Positions 15,361 through 24,319 of a stretch of 64,000 nucleotides of DNA are shown one piece after another (positions within the stretch are counted from its first letter, which is position 1; every line of letters starts with the position of its first letter). Where the stretch lies: the NCBI RefSeq assembly GCF_001486585.1, contig NZ_LN909045.1:47368-111367 (forward strand), in the 5' to 3' direction. The notes beneath the pieces are model-generated. The model was not told where the DNA came from, ran no database searches, and saw nothing but the letters and a program-made list of their open reading frames with translations. Position numbers and translations under genes: made by a program. This DNA is from Paenibacillus senegalimassiliensis (lineage in GTDB: Bacteria > Bacillota > Bacilli > Paenibacillales > Paenibacillaceae).

Positions 15361-15849
15361 TTAGTTCTGTCCAGCCGAGGCCTGCAAATCCTCAAACTTC
15401 TGTGCAAGCTCGGCTTCTGTACCGAGGTGAACCTGTAAGCCTTGATAAATGTAAAATTCCTTGATCTTCTCGCGATAAACGGTCGCTTCTTCTTCAGTTA
15501 ACGGTGCGGAGGCGAGTCGTGTAACCACCAGCAAATCCCGCGCGCTTACTTCTTCAGGTGAGTGGGACAATATCTCCTTAATCTCATCCGTAATGGTGCT
15601 TCCCGGACCAGTCTCAGCACCCGTAGCTGCATAACCGGTAGCATTCGATGATGAATTAGCCGCCTGACCTTGCAGCATATAGGCCATCACGACAATAACT
15701 AGCAGCAGGATTGATATAAAGATATGTAAAAGTGACTTTTTCCAGCTTCCTTTTTTGAAGTAAATATACGCGAACAAAAACATCATAGCAACGATGAAAT
15801 AGATAGCAATGATTCCGCCGGCTATCTCCAAACCTTGAATTAGAGTCAT
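15361..15849 (-). CDS. Small membrane protein of unknown function
   Basis: The 162-residue protein has two adjacent transmembrane helices (about 8-31 and 37-59, the first Ile/Phe/Tyr-rich). These are followed by a Ser/Ala/Gly-rich linker and a soluble helical domain (about 88-160: ITDEIKEILSHSPEEVSARDLL, then LTEEEATVYREKIKEFY, quoted as recognised patterns). AAGGAG lies six bases before the ATG, so it is a real gene. I recognise no family. The short helical tail may face outside or inside. It lies behind tdk on the same strand with a 62-base gap. Confidence 0.7.
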   Translation of the reverse strand: MTLIQGLEIAGGIIAIYFIVAMMFLFAYIYFKKGSWKKSLLHIFISILLLVIVVMAYMLQGQAANSSSNATGYAATGAETGPGSTITDEIKEILSHSPEEVSARDLLVVTRLASAPLTEEEATVYREKIKEFYIYQGLQVHLGTEAELAQKFEDLQASAGQN

Positions 15850-16151
15850 TCATTTCTCCTTATCTATATGCAATCTCAGATATTATTGACTCTTCATGAG
15901 GGATGATTGGGGAAGACAAAGGCTAGTATAGTCACACGTTTAGCAATTGTCAATGAATAGGACAGGTGTCGAAAATAAGGGGGGACGAGCAAGAGTCACA
16001 TAGTTACGGGCTTGAGGAATTTTTGTAAATAAAATAATCAAAATTATAAAATGAAATAAAATTTACAAAACTTAACGCTTAGCTAATATCCGCTTAATAT
16101 AAGCTTTCTATACTGAGGCTACTACTCAATATTAGGAGGCTTTATTCGTTC
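15850..16151. promoter_or_regulatory. Regulatory gap before the ABC importer, with a 10-bp inverted repeat
   Basis: TTTTGTAAAT at 16021-16030 and ATTTACAAAA at 16061-16070 are perfect inverted copies 30 bases apart in very AT-rich DNA. TATACT at 16109-16114 is a plausible -10 without a good -35, which fits an activated promoter. AGGAGG precedes the ATG by 12 bases. Sites containing ATTTTAC also occur in the RpiR/PHP intergenic region, so the RpiR protein is the candidate regulator. Confidence 0.5.
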
Positions 16152-17366
16152 ATGAACAAGAATTCGCGTTGGACAAGCCTGGTATGCACACTGGCTATCT
16201 CGCTTGCCCTTACGGCATGTGGAGCCGCTTCATCCCCATCTGCCACTAATTCCACAGCTTCGCAAGAACCATCCAACTCTTCGGCGGCCCCGGCAAGCAG
16301 TTGGCTGGAGCAAGCAGAGCTGGACAAGACAGAGACGACAGCAGAACTCTATGAGAAAGCCAAACAAGAAGGCAAGGTTACCGTCTATTCTCAATCAAGC
16401 CGGATCAAGGATGTGAAGGCGAGCTTTGAAGCGGAGTATCCGGGCATTGAGGTTGAAGCCTATGACATGTCGACAAATGAGATGATTGAGAAGATTACGC
16501 GTGAGCAGGAAGCTGGTTTATATAATGTAGACGTTGTGTTCATCAAGGATGCGGGTGGTACCGTATCGGAGGAACTGGTGACTTCCGGTGCATTGCATGC
16601 CTATATGCCGGAGGATATTGTGAGCAAGCTAGCTCCGGGCTTTGAGGATTCACCGGGTTTGCCGTTCTATTTCTCAACACGAACAATTTTCTACAATACT
16701 GAAGCTTACAGTGAAGCCCCTGTTAACAACTGGTGGGACCTGACGGACGAGAAATGGAAAGGCAAGGTCGTTATTGATGATCCGATGCTGTCTGCCGACA
16801 CGATGGATTTGCTGGTGACGATGGTTGCGGGCAGCGAGGATATGGCTGCTGCTTATAAGGAGAAATATGGCGAGGAGATTGTCCTGAACGATACCGAAAA
16901 TGCCGGCTATGAATTTATCAAGCGCCTGTTGGCTAATGACCCGGTATTTGTGCAATCCAGCGATGATGTCGTAACTGCTGTCGGTACAGCCGGTCAGCAA
17001 AATCCGCCGCTTGGCGTAACCACCTCCAGCAAGTCCCGGAACATTATCGATAAAGGCTTCAAGATGCAATTTGTATACGATACAGCGCCTAAAATGTCTG
17101 TTGCAGGCACGTCCTATCTGTACATGGCCGATCAGGCCAGTCATACCTATGCCGCCAAGTTGTTGATTCGTTGGATGGCCGGAGAGAGCGATGGTACGGC
17201 TGAAGGCTTCCGTCCTTACAATGTTCTAGGCTCATGGTCGACAAGAACAGATATTAAGCTGACGGAACAACGCCCTACAAGCGAGCTTAATTTATGGCCA
17301 TATGACGGTAAGTTCTTGTATCAGAACACGCAAAAAGTGATTGATTTCATATTAGCCAATAAGTAG
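16152..17366 (+). CDS. ABC transporter substrate-binding lipoprotein (Fe3+/phosphosugar/phosphonate-type)
   Basis: The 404-residue protein has a lipobox LTAC with Cys23 and a Ser/Ala-rich linker. It then has a type-II periplasmic-binding fold of the AfuA/FbpA/PhnS class: GKVTVYSQSSRIKDVKASFE, YFSTRTIFYNTEAY, NWWDLTDEKWKGKVVIDDPM (quoted in parts). Members bind ferric iron, sugar phosphates or 2-aminoethylphosphonate. The conserved tyrosine pair of ferric-binding proteins is not evident. The neighbouring SIS-domain regulator, PHP phosphoesterase and HAD phosphatase favour a phosphorylated organic ligand. It is the first gene of a three-gene importer operon. Confidence 0.85.
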   Translation: MNKNSRWTSLVCTLAISLALTACGAASSPSATNSTASQEPSNSSAAPASSWLEQAELDKTETTAELYEKAKQEGKVTVYSQSSRIKDVKASFEAEYPGIEVEAYDMSTNEMIEKITREQEAGLYNVDVVFIKDAGGTVSEELVTSGALHAYMPEDIVSKLAPGFEDSPGLPFYFSTRTIFYNTEAYSEAPVNNWWDLTDEKWKGKVVIDDPMLSADTMDLLVTMVAGSEDMAAAYKEKYGEEIVLNDTENAGYEFIKRLLANDPVFVQSSDDVVTAVGTAGQQNPPLGVTTSSKSRNIIDKGFKMQFVYDTAPKMSVAGTSYLYMADQASHTYAAKLLIRWMAGESDGTAEGFRPYNVLGSWSTRTDIKLTEQRPTSELNLWPYDGKFLYQNTQKVIDFILANK

Positions 17367-17383
17367 TAGGGATGGTGTAGCAA

Positions 17384-19225
17384 TTGTCGGTATCACAGGA
17401 GGGGACACGTTCCCCTCGTTCTTCTTATCGTTGGCAACGTTTGTTTAATCGTTTGAAGGGGTATGCCGTAAGCCCCCTGTATTTGATTACTGGCGTGTCC
17501 TTGTTATTTCTGGCCTATACCGTGTTGCTCCCATTATGGGAGATTCTCAAGCAGAGCTTGCAGTGGACAGCGAGTGATGCCAGACGTGTAGAGGGGGCCG
17601 TGTCCGGCGAATTCACGCTGCATCACTGGATACGTGTGGTCAGCAGTGAGATTAGCCAATCGCTGTTATATGAGCCATTGCTCAATTCCGTAAATATCAG
17701 TATCTGGGTGTCGGCCTTGTCCATGATCATCGGCGGAGTGCTGGCCTGGCTAACCACCAAAACAAATCTTCCGTTCAAGAAGACCCTGGTCTTCCTGGCG
17801 ATTATTCCGTATATGCTGCCATCCTGGATTACATCGTTTGCCTGGATCTCCGTATTCAAGAACGATCGGATCGGGGGCAGTCAGGGCATTGTTCAGATGC
17901 TATTTGGCATCCAGCCGCCTGATTGGGTGTCCTACGGTTTCCTGCCGATTGTTATCTGCTTGAGCTTGAACTATTTCACCTTTTTCTTTCTGCTAATCTC
18001 CGTGACATTAGGCTCGATCAATACCAGCCTGGAGGAAACCGCCAGTCTGCTGGGGGCCAGTCGATTTACCGTATTACGCAAGGTGACGTTCCCGTTAGTG
18101 ATGCCGGCGATTCTATCCGCCTTCATCCTGACCTTCTCGAAAGCGTTAGGTTCGTTTGGGGTCCCTGCCTTTCTGGGATTACCCATCAAATACTACACGA
18201 TTGCTACGATGCTGCATGGCAGCATGCAAAACCGCATGGTATCGGAATCTTACATCTTGAGCTTGATTTTGCTGCTGGTCTGCGCGTCGACCATATATAT
18301 GAATCAACGAATGATTGGACGCCGCAAGAGCTACGCCACCGTGGGTGGTAAGGATTCGCGCAAGGTATTGTTTGATTTGGGGCGCTGGAAATGGCCGGTT
18401 GCCATTGCTGTTCTGTGCTTTATGGTGGGCATCGCCATTGTGCCTATGCTCATTTTGGTTCTGCAATCTTTTATGCTGGCTGAGGGTGATTTTAGCTGGA
18501 GCAACTTCACCTTACATTTCTGGACGGGGCAATCCAATCCACGTATTGCGTCAGGCGAGGTAGGGGTGCTGGTCAATAACAGTATTGGGCAAGCCCTCGG
18601 CAACTCGCTGCATATTGCTCTGGTGGCCTCTGCTGTAGCCAGCGTGGTTGGGCTGCTATTCGGCTACATTATCGTCAAGCGGCGCAACTCTTTGTCTTCA
18701 AGGCTCATTGAGCAGGTATCCTTCTTGCCTTATCTGATTCCCGGCATTGCGTTATCTGCGATCTATTTGTCGATGTTTGCCAAGCCAACGATGTTCCTGC
18801 CGGCGTTATATGGCACTATGACCTTAATCATCTTGATTTCTATCGTCAATGAGCTGCCCTTTGCTACTCGCTCTGGCGCAAGTACTATGTACCAGATTGG
18901 CGGCGAACTGGAGGAGGCAGCACAAATGCAGGGGGCCAGTTGGTTCAAGCGGTTTATCCGCATTCTGCTGCCGCTTTGTCATAAGGGACTCTTCGGAAGC
19001 TTCCTGCTGTTATTTATCAGTGTCATGAAAGAACTGGATTTAATCATTCTGCTGGTAACGCCGCAGACGGGAACATTGACTACGCTCATCTATAAATACG
19101 CGGAGCAGGGCTTCCAGCAGTACGCCAACGCCATTATGGTCATTATTGTAGCTATTATTCTGGTGATGTACTTCCTGGCGAGCAAGCTTGGTAAGGCGGA
19201 TCTGACCAAAGGAATCGGAGGCTAA
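17384..19225 (+). CDS. Fused ABC transporter permease (two permease domains in one chain)
   Basis: The 613-residue integral membrane protein has about 12 helices made of two binding-protein-dependent permease halves. Each half has an EAA loop that docks the ATPase: EETASLLGASRFTVLRKV in the first half and EEAAQMQGASWFKRFIRI in the second. Such fused permeases are typical of the ferric/AfuB/2-aminoethylphosphonate group. The start is TTG at 17384 behind GGGATGGTG, 17 bases after the binding-protein gene. The ATPase gene follows by 9 bases. Confidence 0.9.
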   Translation: MSVSQEGTRSPRSSYRWQRLFNRLKGYAVSPLYLITGVSLLFLAYTVLLPLWEILKQSLQWTASDARRVEGAVSGEFTLHHWIRVVSSEISQSLLYEPLLNSVNISIWVSALSMIIGGVLAWLTTKTNLPFKKTLVFLAIIPYMLPSWITSFAWISVFKNDRIGGSQGIVQMLFGIQPPDWVSYGFLPIVICLSLNYFTFFFLLISVTLGSINTSLEETASLLGASRFTVLRKVTFPLVMPAILSAFILTFSKALGSFGVPAFLGLPIKYYTIATMLHGSMQNRMVSESYILSLILLLVCASTIYMNQRMIGRRKSYATVGGKDSRKVLFDLGRWKWPVAIAVLCFMVGIAIVPMLILVLQSFMLAEGDFSWSNFTLHFWTGQSNPRIASGEVGVLVNNSIGQALGNSLHIALVASAVASVVGLLFGYIIVKRRNSLSSRLIEQVSFLPYLIPGIALSAIYLSMFAKPTMFLPALYGTMTLIILISIVNELPFATRSGASTMYQIGGELEEAAQMQGASWFKRFIRILLPLCHKGLFGSFLLLFISVMKELDLIILLVTPQTGTLTTLIYKYAEQGFQQYANAIMVIIVAIILVMYFLASKLGKADLTKGIGG

Positions 19226-19234
19226 CGAATAACG

Positions 19235-20338
19235 ATGAATCTGATTGAATTGAAGCAAATTAACAAGCAGTTTGCGGGCCAGCCCATATTGAAGAATATT
19301 GATCTGGTAGTGGAAGAAGGCGACTTCATGACGTTCCTTGGCCCTTCCGGCTGCGGCAAAACAACCACCCTGCGCGTCATTGCCGGCTTGGAAAATCCAG
19401 AGGGAGGTATTGTGCGTATCGGGGGCACTACAGTGGCAGATGGAGATAAGCTGCAATTTGTTCCACCAGCCAAACGTGGACTTAATCTGGTGTTTCAGAA
19501 TTATGCGCTTTGGCCTCATATGACGGTTATGGAGAACGTAGCGTTTGGCTTACAGATGAAGAAGCTGCCCAAGCCAGAGATTCGTGCCAAGGTGGAGGCT
19601 ACACTGGGGAAGCTGCACATTCTCGATTACAAGGATCGCTATCCGTCCGAGTTGTCTGGCGGACAGCAGCAACGCGTAGCCATCGCCCGGGCGATTGTGA
19701 CCGAGCCGCGGATCTTGTTGCTGGATGAACCATTATCCAATCTGGATGCCAAGCTAAGAGTGGAGATGCGTTCGGAACTGAAGCGGCTTCATCGCGAGTT
19801 GAATACGACCGTAATTTATGTGACGCATGATCAATCCGAGGCATTAACCCTCTCAACGAAGGTGGCGGTATTCTCAGAAGGGAGTCTGCTGCAGGTGGAC
19901 ACGCCGCGCAACTTGTATCGTCGGCCACGGCATGTGAAGATTGCTGATTTTATCGGGAATCCCAAGATCAATCTGCTCTCCGCCAGCTACTCGCAGGAGA
20001 ACGAGGGGACGGGAAGCACCCGCATTGATTCTCCGCTGGGCAGCATTTCGCTACAGGACTTGATTCCCCCGGGTAAGGGGAAGGTTACTCTGGCGGTTCG
20101 TCCCGAGGATATGACCATTTCCCATGAGCCGACAGCACAGGCGGCACCCTTTCAAATTTATGCTGTCCTGCCGGCGGGATCGGAGACGTTAATTCAATTG
20201 CAAAGCGGAGATACAGGGCTGCTTGTGAAGGAGATCGGCGAGCAGGATTATGTGCTGGACTCCACCGTATGGCTAAATATCGATCCTCGCAAGCTACTGG
20301 TTTACGACGGAGAGAGCGGGGAACTGTTGTCGCTATAG
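19235..20338 (+). CDS. ABC transporter ATP-binding protein (PotA/FbpC-like)
   Basis: The 367-residue ATPase has Walker A GPSGCGKT at 36-43, the Q-loop in LVFQNYALWPH, signature LSGGQQQR at 140-147, Walker B with LLLDEP at 161-166, the H-loop THD near 195, and a C-terminal TOBE-type regulatory domain (VTLAVRPEDM). It powers the fused permease encoded just before it. It is the last gene of the importer operon and converges with the rpiR-type gene, whose stop lies 14 bases away. No terminator hairpin is obvious between them. Confidence 0.92.
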   Translation: MNLIELKQINKQFAGQPILKNIDLVVEEGDFMTFLGPSGCGKTTTLRVIAGLENPEGGIVRIGGTTVADGDKLQFVPPAKRGLNLVFQNYALWPHMTVMENVAFGLQMKKLPKPEIRAKVEATLGKLHILDYKDRYPSELSGGQQQRVAIARAIVTEPRILLLDEPLSNLDAKLRVEMRSELKRLHRELNTTVIYVTHDQSEALTLSTKVAVFSEGSLLQVDTPRNLYRRPRHVKIADFIGNPKINLLSASYSQENEGTGSTRIDSPLGSISLQDLIPPGKGKVTLAVRPEDMTISHEPTAQAAPFQIYAVLPAGSETLIQLQSGDTGLLVKEIGEQDYVLDSTVWLNIDPRKLLVYDGESGELLSL

Positions 20339-20352
20339 GCTCGCTGGCAGAA

Positions 20353-21195
20353 TCACTTGGGAATCAGTGAAGCATATTGCTTGCGCAACTGGTTCAGGTA
20401 GTTGAGCTTGGGCAGGGCCTGCTCCTGCTCGGCTTGCCCAATGCCGACGATCAGGCTCTCGACCAGTACGGTCGGGGCCACCATGGAATGGAAGTCGGTC
20501 AGCTTGCCGCGATAACAATAGAGTACAATATCGGCCTCATTAAGCATGTCCGATACCATGAAGTCGGTGATGAAGATTGTTTGGTAGTTTACTTTCTTGC
20601 CGAGCTGCATAATGGCCTTGGTCTCTGGCAGCACATTGGAGAAGCCGAACACAATCACGACATCATCGGCTTGCAGATGCATCAACGTCTCATAAATTTC
20701 ATGGCCGCCTCGGCCCATATTAATAATTCTCATCCCGTAGCGCTTGAGCCGGAAAGAGAGAAGCTCTCCCAGACCGTGAGCGGGACCAGGCGCATAAATA
20801 TAGATGGAGCGGGCTTCCCGCAAGGCCGCGATGGCGCGTTGGAAGTCAAGCAGGGATAGCTTGTCCGCCGTCTCGTTGAGATATTGCACGCCAAGCTCCA
20901 GCATTTGGACGGGCAGATCCTCACTGCCTACCTTGTCGATCAGATTACGGATTTTATAGGCGGGTGCGGGTGTATATTCAGGATTATCCGCCAGCATCTG
21001 CTTGAATTCCTTGAAATTCTTGAAGCCGATAACTCGCCAGAAGCGGGAGATGGAGGCAATACTGACCTGCGTTCGATCCGCCATCTCTTGTTCGGTCAGA
21101 TAGGCTAAAAGACTTGTATTTTTTTCGATGAAATCGGCAATTTTCTTTTGCTTCTTGGACAGCTTGTCCATATCCCATTGGAAACGTTGATTCAC
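20353..21195 (-). CDS. MurR/RpiR family regulator with SIS domain
   Basis: The 280-residue regulator has an N-terminal HTH_6 domain (KLSKKQKKIADFI, MADRTQVSIASISRFWR) and a C-terminal SIS domain (about 120-250: ARSIYIYAPGPAHGLGELL, DVVIVFGFSNVLPETKAIM, quoted in parts). SIS domains bind phosphosugars. I chose GTG at 21195 because AAGGAGT lies eight bases before it; a TATAAT-like -10 (minus strand, 21245-21250) overlaps the alternative ATG at 21246. It sits between the importer operon and the divergent PHP-HAD pair, so it is positioned to control both in response to a phosphorylated ligand. Confidence 0.88.
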   Translation of the reverse strand: MNQRFQWDMDKLSKKQKKIADFIEKNTSLLAYLTEQEMADRTQVSIASISRFWRVIGFKNFKEFKQMLADNPEYTPAPAYKIRNLIDKVGSEDLPVQMLELGVQYLNETADKLSLLDFQRAIAALREARSIYIYAPGPAHGLGELLSFRLKRYGMRIINMGRGGHEIYETLMHLQADDVVIVFGFSNVLPETKAIMQLGKKVNYQTIFITDFMVSDMLNEADIVLYCYRGKLTDFHSMVAPTVLVESLIVGIGQAEQEQALPKLNYLNQLRKQYASLIPK

Positions 21196-21244
21196 GGTTA
21201 ATGACTCCTTCGCGGCTGGTCGATTTTTCGGAAAATATGCCTTC

Positions 21245-21350
21245 ATTATACTGCAAGCCTTCCCTCTCTGAAACGAATTTTACATTTTTAATAAAAGTAA
21301 GTTTGTATAGCTAAAATTTTACCTTCGAAGTACAAATTGTTTATTAAGGA
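21245..21350. promoter_or_regulatory. Divergent rpiR / PHP promoter region with ATTTTAC sites
   Basis: A TATAAT -10 faces rpiR at 21245-21250. AATTTTACAT at 21276-21285 and AAATTTTACC at 21314-21323 resemble half of the inverted repeat upstream of the importer (ATTTACAAAA at 16061-16070). AAGGAG ahead of the PHP gene lies within the last 20 bases of the intergenic region. A shared RpiR operator is likely but unproven. Confidence 0.45.
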
Positions 21351-21362
21351 GTTTGACTATAA

Positions 21363-22124
21363 ATGAAGATTGATTTTCATATCCATGTAAAATTGTCAAA
21401 AAAGGTATCGTTCTCTCCTGATTATTTCCGCGACATGATTGCCGAAGCCAGACAAGAGGGACTGGATGCCATTACGATGACTGAACATTTCAATACGCTG
21501 CGGTTCCATGATATTTATGAAGATTTGGACCGGAGATATCCTTATCTCGGCCATTATTATGATGTGAAAGGGTTTAAGGTCTTCCCCGGTATGGAGGTAG
21601 ACGTAGCTGAAGGAGGTCATATCCTTGTCATCGGGACGCGCGAATCCATTTTGGCGGTACGTGCAGGGCTGGAAGATCATACTACGCCCGAGACCTTTAT
21701 CTCTTTTGATCAATTGATAAGCATTTGTGCGGCGCATGAGTTGCTGATTATCGGAGCTCATCCGTTCAGAGAAAGTAATTCACTCCAGCGCTTGACCCGT
21801 GAGCAACTAGCCCGGCTTGATGCTGTGGATCTGAATGCGAAGGATTTGCGCACCTATGGTGTCGAGGCGATGCAGGCGCAGATGATGGCATGGGCGGCGG
21901 AGCAGCAATTGCCACTGGTGGGAGGGAGTGATACGCATCATCCTCTCCAGGCGGGAAGCATCATCAATATGTTGGACCGGCCTTGCGAGACGGTGCTGGA
22001 ATTGAAGCAATGCATTCAGGATGGAGCGTACTCTATCGCGATTTCGCCTTGTCTGCCTGTGAAGGTACGGGCGGCCGATGAGGTGAAGCAGCTATTGCAG
22101 GCCGAACTGCTACGGCATAGCTGA
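21363..22124 (+). CDS. PHP-domain phosphoesterase
   Basis: The 253-residue protein is a PHP (polymerase and histidinol phosphatase) domain. The first metal motif DFHIHVK supplies His6 and His8. TMTEHFN, GMEVDV, IIGAHPF and GGSDTHHP supply the remaining His/Glu/Asp ligands. PHP proteins hydrolyse phosphate mono- or diesters with a tri-metal centre. It is cytosolic, has no signal peptide, and overlaps the HAD gene start by one base (TGATGG). With the phosphatase it probably processes the compound imported by the neighbouring ABC system. A cyclic or diester phosphate is one possibility. Confidence 0.85.
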   Translation: MKIDFHIHVKLSKKVSFSPDYFRDMIAEARQEGLDAITMTEHFNTLRFHDIYEDLDRRYPYLGHYYDVKGFKVFPGMEVDVAEGGHILVIGTRESILAVRAGLEDHTTPETFISFDQLISICAAHELLIIGAHPFRESNSLQRLTREQLARLDAVDLNAKDLRTYGVEAMQAQMMAWAAEQQLPLVGGSDTHHPLQAGSIINMLDRPCETVLELKQCIQDGAYSIAISPCLPVKVRAADEVKQLLQAELLRHS

Positions 22125-22987
22125 TGGGAGCGGATATGGAGACGGAAGAGGAAGGGGCTGTCATGCGGTGGCCGGCTAGTGAAACAGTAATCATCAGTGA
22201 TCTGGACGGTACTTTGCTGGATCGTCAACAGCAGATTAGCCCTGAGAATGCGGAGGCTATTGCCGCATTCCGTAAGGCCGGGGGGACATTCGTCATCGCC
22301 ACGGGACGGCCTTGGACTTCGGCGCTGCCGTATGCGCGGCAGTTGGAGTTGGAGCAGCCGTTTATTGCAGGCAATGGGGCACAGTTGTATTGCCCGAGGA
22401 AGAGTGCTGTGTTGCACACTTCAAGGCTATCCATTCAGCCGGAGCATAGCCGCTGGCTGTATGAGCAGCACCTCCAAGACAAGGGCCTTGGCTTGCTGTT
22501 GTATGATGGCGAGCAAATGCTAACCCCTTCTCGCAATGATTTGATCGTAAGGCACGAACGGAAGGACAATGTGCCGAGCAAGGCTGTGGAGTTGACTAAG
22601 TGGCAGGAGGCGGCCCTGAGTGCCGTAAAACTGCTGGCCATTGCCGCAACGCCAGAGATGGCAGAGGTCCTGGACTACCAATGGAGCCGGTTGCGACCAG
22701 GCAGTACCACCGTATTCTCAGAGAGCAATTACTTGGAAATCTTGCCAGATGGCTGCTGCAAGGGCAACGCCTTGCAGCAGCTTGTCGCCCTGCAAGGCTG
22801 GCAGCATAAGCAACTCATTGCGGTGGGCGATCAAATGAATGATGCTGAGTTGCTTGAAGTGGCCACCCTTGGGATTGCTACCGGAAATGCAGTAGCAGAG
22901 TTGCAGGACAGGGCCGATGCGGTCACCATATCGCATGATAGACACGCAATAGCTCATATCATCAAGGAACGAATTGCGGCCTTCTAG
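22124..22987 (+). CDS. Cof-type HAD phosphatase
   Basis: The 287-residue HAD-IIB hydrolase has motif I DLDGTLLD, where the first Asp is the nucleophile. Motif II is ATGRPWTS, motif III Lys lies in the C-terminal third (GCCKGNALQQLV), and motif IV is AVGDQMNDAELLE. The family dephosphorylates sugar phosphates, nucleotides or cofactors. ATG at 22124 overlaps the PHP stop. ATG at 22163, behind GGAAGGGG, is an equally good start and would remove 13 residues. Co-translation with the PHP protein indicates two successive dephosphorylation steps on one substrate. Confidence 0.88.
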   Translation: MGADMETEEEGAVMRWPASETVIISDLDGTLLDRQQQISPENAEAIAAFRKAGGTFVIATGRPWTSALPYARQLELEQPFIAGNGAQLYCPRKSAVLHTSRLSIQPEHSRWLYEQHLQDKGLGLLLYDGEQMLTPSRNDLIVRHERKDNVPSKAVELTKWQEAALSAVKLLAIAATPEMAEVLDYQWSRLRPGSTTVFSESNYLEILPDGCCKGNALQQLVALQGWQHKQLIAVGDQMNDAELLEVATLGIATGNAVAELQDRADAVTISHDRHAIAHIIKERIAAF

Positions 22988-23067
22988 CAATCTAGCATAA
23001 GTCCACGCAACCGGAAGCTTCCCGTCATACTATACAAAATAGCTACTCTATGACTGGAGGGGAGATT

Positions 23068-23481
23068 ATGCCGGTTATTCGCTTATATTTGACGGCGGAG
23101 AGTACAATAACGGGCAGTGTCAATACAACAACAACAACGTCGGTTGTACCTGAGGTCCATCGTTATACGGCAGCGATTGTGTTAGGAGATATTCTGGCGG
23201 GGACGACAACTTTAGCAGCTACCCGCTTCACCAACAATGGTGGGAACACCGTGCCTGCCGGGGGGCTGGTTGTCCCGACCGCCAATGGATACTACAACTT
23301 GTATGTCAACGGGGTTATGCAGCGTGGTGGATTAAGTACCTTGACAGCTACCAGCCTGGTCATTAACTCTGCCTTGGTGATTGGCGCTACGGTTGTAGTA
23401 AAGGTAGTTAATTTTAACTCAACCTCCAACTCACTATCCAATACAAGCAACCTGTCCGTAACGACTACCGTAACTTACTAG
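23068..23481 (+). CDS. DUF4183 protein
   Basis: The 137-residue protein begins MPVIRLYLTAEST, has TANGYYNLYVNGVMQRGG in the middle and is Thr/Val/Asn-rich throughout. This fits DUF4183, a small beta-rich family common in spore-forming Bacillota and often linked to spore or exosporium surfaces. I prefer ATG at 23068 with GGAGGGGAG just upstream; an ATG 18 bases earlier lies before that site. No signal peptide is visible. It is a single gene with its own terminator. Confidence 0.8.
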   Translation: MPVIRLYLTAESTITGSVNTTTTTSVVPEVHRYTAAIVLGDILAGTTTLAATRFTNNGGNTVPAGGLVVPTANGYYNLYVNGVMQRGGLSTLTATSLVINSALVIGATVVVKVVNFNSTSNSLSNTSNLSVTTTVTY

Positions 23482-23523
23482 AAAGCACCCAGTTCAAAAG
23501 TAAAGATTACTGATGCAGCATAA

Positions 23524-23559
23524 GAAACAGCTTCCTGAATTCATTCGGGAGGCTGTTTC
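23524..23559. terminator. Intrinsic terminator after the DUF4183 gene
   Basis: GAAACAGCTTCC pairs with GGAGGCTGTTTC (one G-U pair) over an 11-12-base loop. It lies between converging genes; the T-run after it is weak (CCATTT). Confidence 0.65.
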
Positions 23560-23591
23560 CATTTGGGCTGACGATCATAAACAGATTTCAG

Positions 23592-24137
23592 CTACTGCTG
23601 CAGCCCCCGCATCAACTTCAAGATTTGCCGTGTCGTATTGACGTTCCTTACGGTCATTTGCGCGTACAGCTTGGAGCCCACTAACTTGTTCATCCCGCTG
23701 CGCCCCGCATCGGCGCGGTCTACCGAGTACAGCACGGCTCCAGGGGCAAACAGAAGGGTCCCGATACCCGGCTTCAGAGGCAATTCCGTTGGAACAGTGG
23801 CCTCGTCTACTTCGTCCCAGAGAAACAACACATCGCTCTTCAATCGCTCGTCGTTGCTCCAGTCCTCTGGCAGCATAGTGGCTACCACCTCCATCTGTTC
23901 CAGACTGCGAACCAGAACCCGGATGTGAAGTCCGAATTCGGCTTCGATTGCCGCTTCCAGCACTGCCGCCAGGTCGGTCCGGGACAACTGGTCGTTCACG
24001 AATACGATATTGCCCGAATTAATGTACGTCTTGACATGCTGCATACCTGCCAACTCAAACGCAGCTTTGAGCGCCTTCATGTCGATCTTGTTGTTTCCTC
24101 CTACGTTAATGCCGCGCAGCAGTGCTACATAGATCAC
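23592..24137 (-). CDS. DUF1697 protein
   Basis: The 181-residue cytosolic protein opens with IYVALLRGINVGGNNKIDM and TYINSGNIVF, the diagnostic DUF1697 blocks. It ends with the VTVRN-type motif, seen here as MTVRNVNTTRQI. The family has a two-domain alpha/beta fold and no known activity. The start is GTG at 24137 with AAGGAGAG upstream. It is monocistronic. Confidence 0.9.
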   Translation of the reverse strand: MIYVALLRGINVGGNNKIDMKALKAAFELAGMQHVKTYINSGNIVFVNDQLSRTDLAAVLEAAIEAEFGLHIRVLVRSLEQMEVVATMLPEDWSNDERLKSDVLFLWDEVDEATVPTELPLKPGIGTLLFAPGAVLYSVDRADAGRSGMNKLVGSKLYAQMTVRNVNTTRQILKLMRGLQQ

Positions 24138-24275
24138 GGCCGTCTCTCCTTTTAACTTGTTTTAATTCATTCTAATAGATTCATGGGTGAGGCTCAAATC
24201 AGTTTAGACATAAATAATACCAAGTAAAAATATATGAATTTAGGTATTCAAGAGTTTTAAATTGTGATATAGTAA

Positions 24276-24297
24276 TTTTGTAATTTAAATTACAAAA
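24276..24297. promoter_or_regulatory. Perfect 22-bp palindrome upstream of the RHH-ankyrin gene
   Basis: TTTTGTAATTT is followed directly by its exact complement AAATTACAAAA. It ends 22 bases before the ATG, in the region expected for promoter or start site. A dimeric ribbon-helix-helix protein, encoded immediately downstream, is the obvious candidate to bind it. Confidence 0.65.
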
Positions 24298-24319
24298 AAA
24301 GAAACAGGTAGGAAGTGCC

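Noticed and set aside
24276..24297. Common regulator for the RHH-ankyrin palindrome and the importer repeat at 16021-16070
   Set aside because: Both contain TTTTGTAA words, but the geometry differs (contiguous palindrome versus arms 30 bases apart), and AT-rich words of this kind arise by chance.
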